NCBI GenBank assembly: GCA_032124015.1
Contig: JAQBEH010000114.1
Coordinates: 1-64,000 of the forward strand
Length of the DNA stretch: 64,000 nt
Direction: 5' to 3'
Origin: DASRJG01 sp032124015
GTDB taxonomy: Bacteria > Acidobacteriota > Polarisedimenticolia > Polarisedimenticolales > DASRJG01
Part shown: piece after piece, positions 63,589 through 64,000 of the stretch
Numbering within the stretch: position 1 is the stretch's first letter
Layout: each line of letters opens with the position of its first letter
The notes under the pieces: generated by a model
Databases searched by the model: none
The model's input: the letters and a program-made list of their open reading frames with translations, nothing else
Told to the model about the DNA's origin: nothing
Made by a program: the position numbers and the translations under genes

Positions 63589-64000
63589 TCAGGCCTCGTG
63601 TCGGATCGCAGCCGTCAGCTCGCGCAAGAGATACAAGACGATGGGGCCGACGAACAACCCGACGATGCCGAAGGCGAGGAGGCCCCCCACCATGCCCAAA
63701 AACAGCAGCATCGTCGGCAGCTTGACGCCGTCTTTCGCGAAGTAGGGTCTTAGAAAGTTGTCGATCGTGCTGATCACACCGGCGCCCCATGCGAACAGGA
63801 TGACCGCCTTCCATACATGCCCGATCGTTCCCAACCAAATCGCGACCGGAAGCCAGACGAGTGCCGTGCCGCCGGGGAGCACCGCGACGAAAAACATCGC
63901 GGCGCCCAGCGTGAACGCGTACGGTACGCCCAACACCAGAAACGCGATCGTGCCGAGGGTCGCCTGGACGAAGGCGGTGAGCCCGACGCTGATGAACACG
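63589..64000 (-). CDS. AI-2E/PerM-family permease (C-terminal part, truncated by window end)
   Basis: The last about 136 residues of a UPF0118/AI-2E family membrane protein. It shows FISVGLTAFVQATLGTIAF, the family FFVAVLPGGTALVWLPV, ILFAWGAGVISTIDNFLRP (near-diagnostic) and LLAFGIVGLFVGPIVLYLL. The 5' end is beyond base 64000. Members export signal molecules or act as Na+/H+ antiporters; the substrate is unknown. Confidence 0.9.
   Translation of the reverse strand, partial: VFISVGLTAFVQATLGTIAFLVLGVPYAFTLGAAMFFVAVLPGGTALVWLPVAIWLGTIGHVWKAVILFAWGAGVISTIDNFLRPYFAKDGVKLPTMLLFLGMVGGLLAFGIVGLFVGPIVLYLLRELTAAIRHEA

Overview
The window is a dense, GC-rich bacterial chromosome segment of about 60 protein genes. 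There are no rRNAs, phages, intact insertion sequences or CRISPR arrays. The cell is Gram-negative by content: lipoproteins, two TolC/RND tripartite pumps, a dTDP-rhamnose-type precursor pair and an M23 endopeptidase. Housekeeping order, multihaem cytochrome, ECF sigma modules, GTG/TTG starts and short palindromes at gene ends fit a soil or subsurface Acidobacteriota-like lineage. This is inference from gene content; no 16S gene is present.

Layout. 0-5.5 kb: accD and a GT39 glycosyltransferase leftward; folC, trmB, tRNA-Trp, a THEP1-type NTPase and a stand-alone histidine-kinase dimerisation domain rightward. 5.5-16 kb: heptahaem cytochrome/TPR lipoprotein, RNase H-like nuclease, thiolase, LsrF-like aldolase with a zinc dehydrogenase, DedA/VTT protein, a nucleotidyltransferase pair, and a Tat epimerase/ATP-ADP-translocase-like/SRPBCC operon. 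15.9-16.3 kb is a graveyard of response-regulator and GT2 glycosyltransferase fragments. 16.3-21.3 kb: dprA, topA and a DUF1016 nuclease. 21.5-31.3 kb: two ECF sigma modules, the second divergent from a TolC-MFP-RND operon. 31.3-42.8 kb: methyltransferase, alr, M29-like peptidase, rfbB-rfbA, DMT permease, ankyrin lipoprotein, purE-purK-orf73-M23, MBL hydrolase. 42.8-51.3 kb: a copper/redox block (NosL-like lipoprotein, dihaem cytochrome c, small Cys/His protein, CusA, CusB, CusC). 51.4-56.3 kb: a HAD-GH65 phosphorylase beside the C-terminal stump of a CopA-type P-ATPase, then a sialidase-fold lipoprotein. 56.3-64 kb: an NtrC-type two-component system, an OmpR-type two-component system flanked by two paralogous secreted PDZ proteins, an intradiol-dioxygenase-like exported protein, and a partial AI-2E permease.

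Most notable signals. (1) The 12-mer GGGGACACTCCC occurs four times, always in the same orientation at or within 4 nt of a stop codon and twice supplying the stop codon itself; a second palindrome family built on GGGAGACCTGACCCC behaves similarly. (2) Both PDZ genes and the OmpR-type kinase operon lie next to GTAAA/GTCAA half-sites phased at about 9-11 bp, suggesting a small regulon. (3) Two genes, the NTPase after tRNA-Trp and the DMT permease after rfbA, have no ATG/GTG/TTG at the expected start. (4) A sugar phosphorylase gene sits against a decapitated copper ATPase. (5) A three-gene ECF operon ends in an unrecognised membrane-anchored protein.
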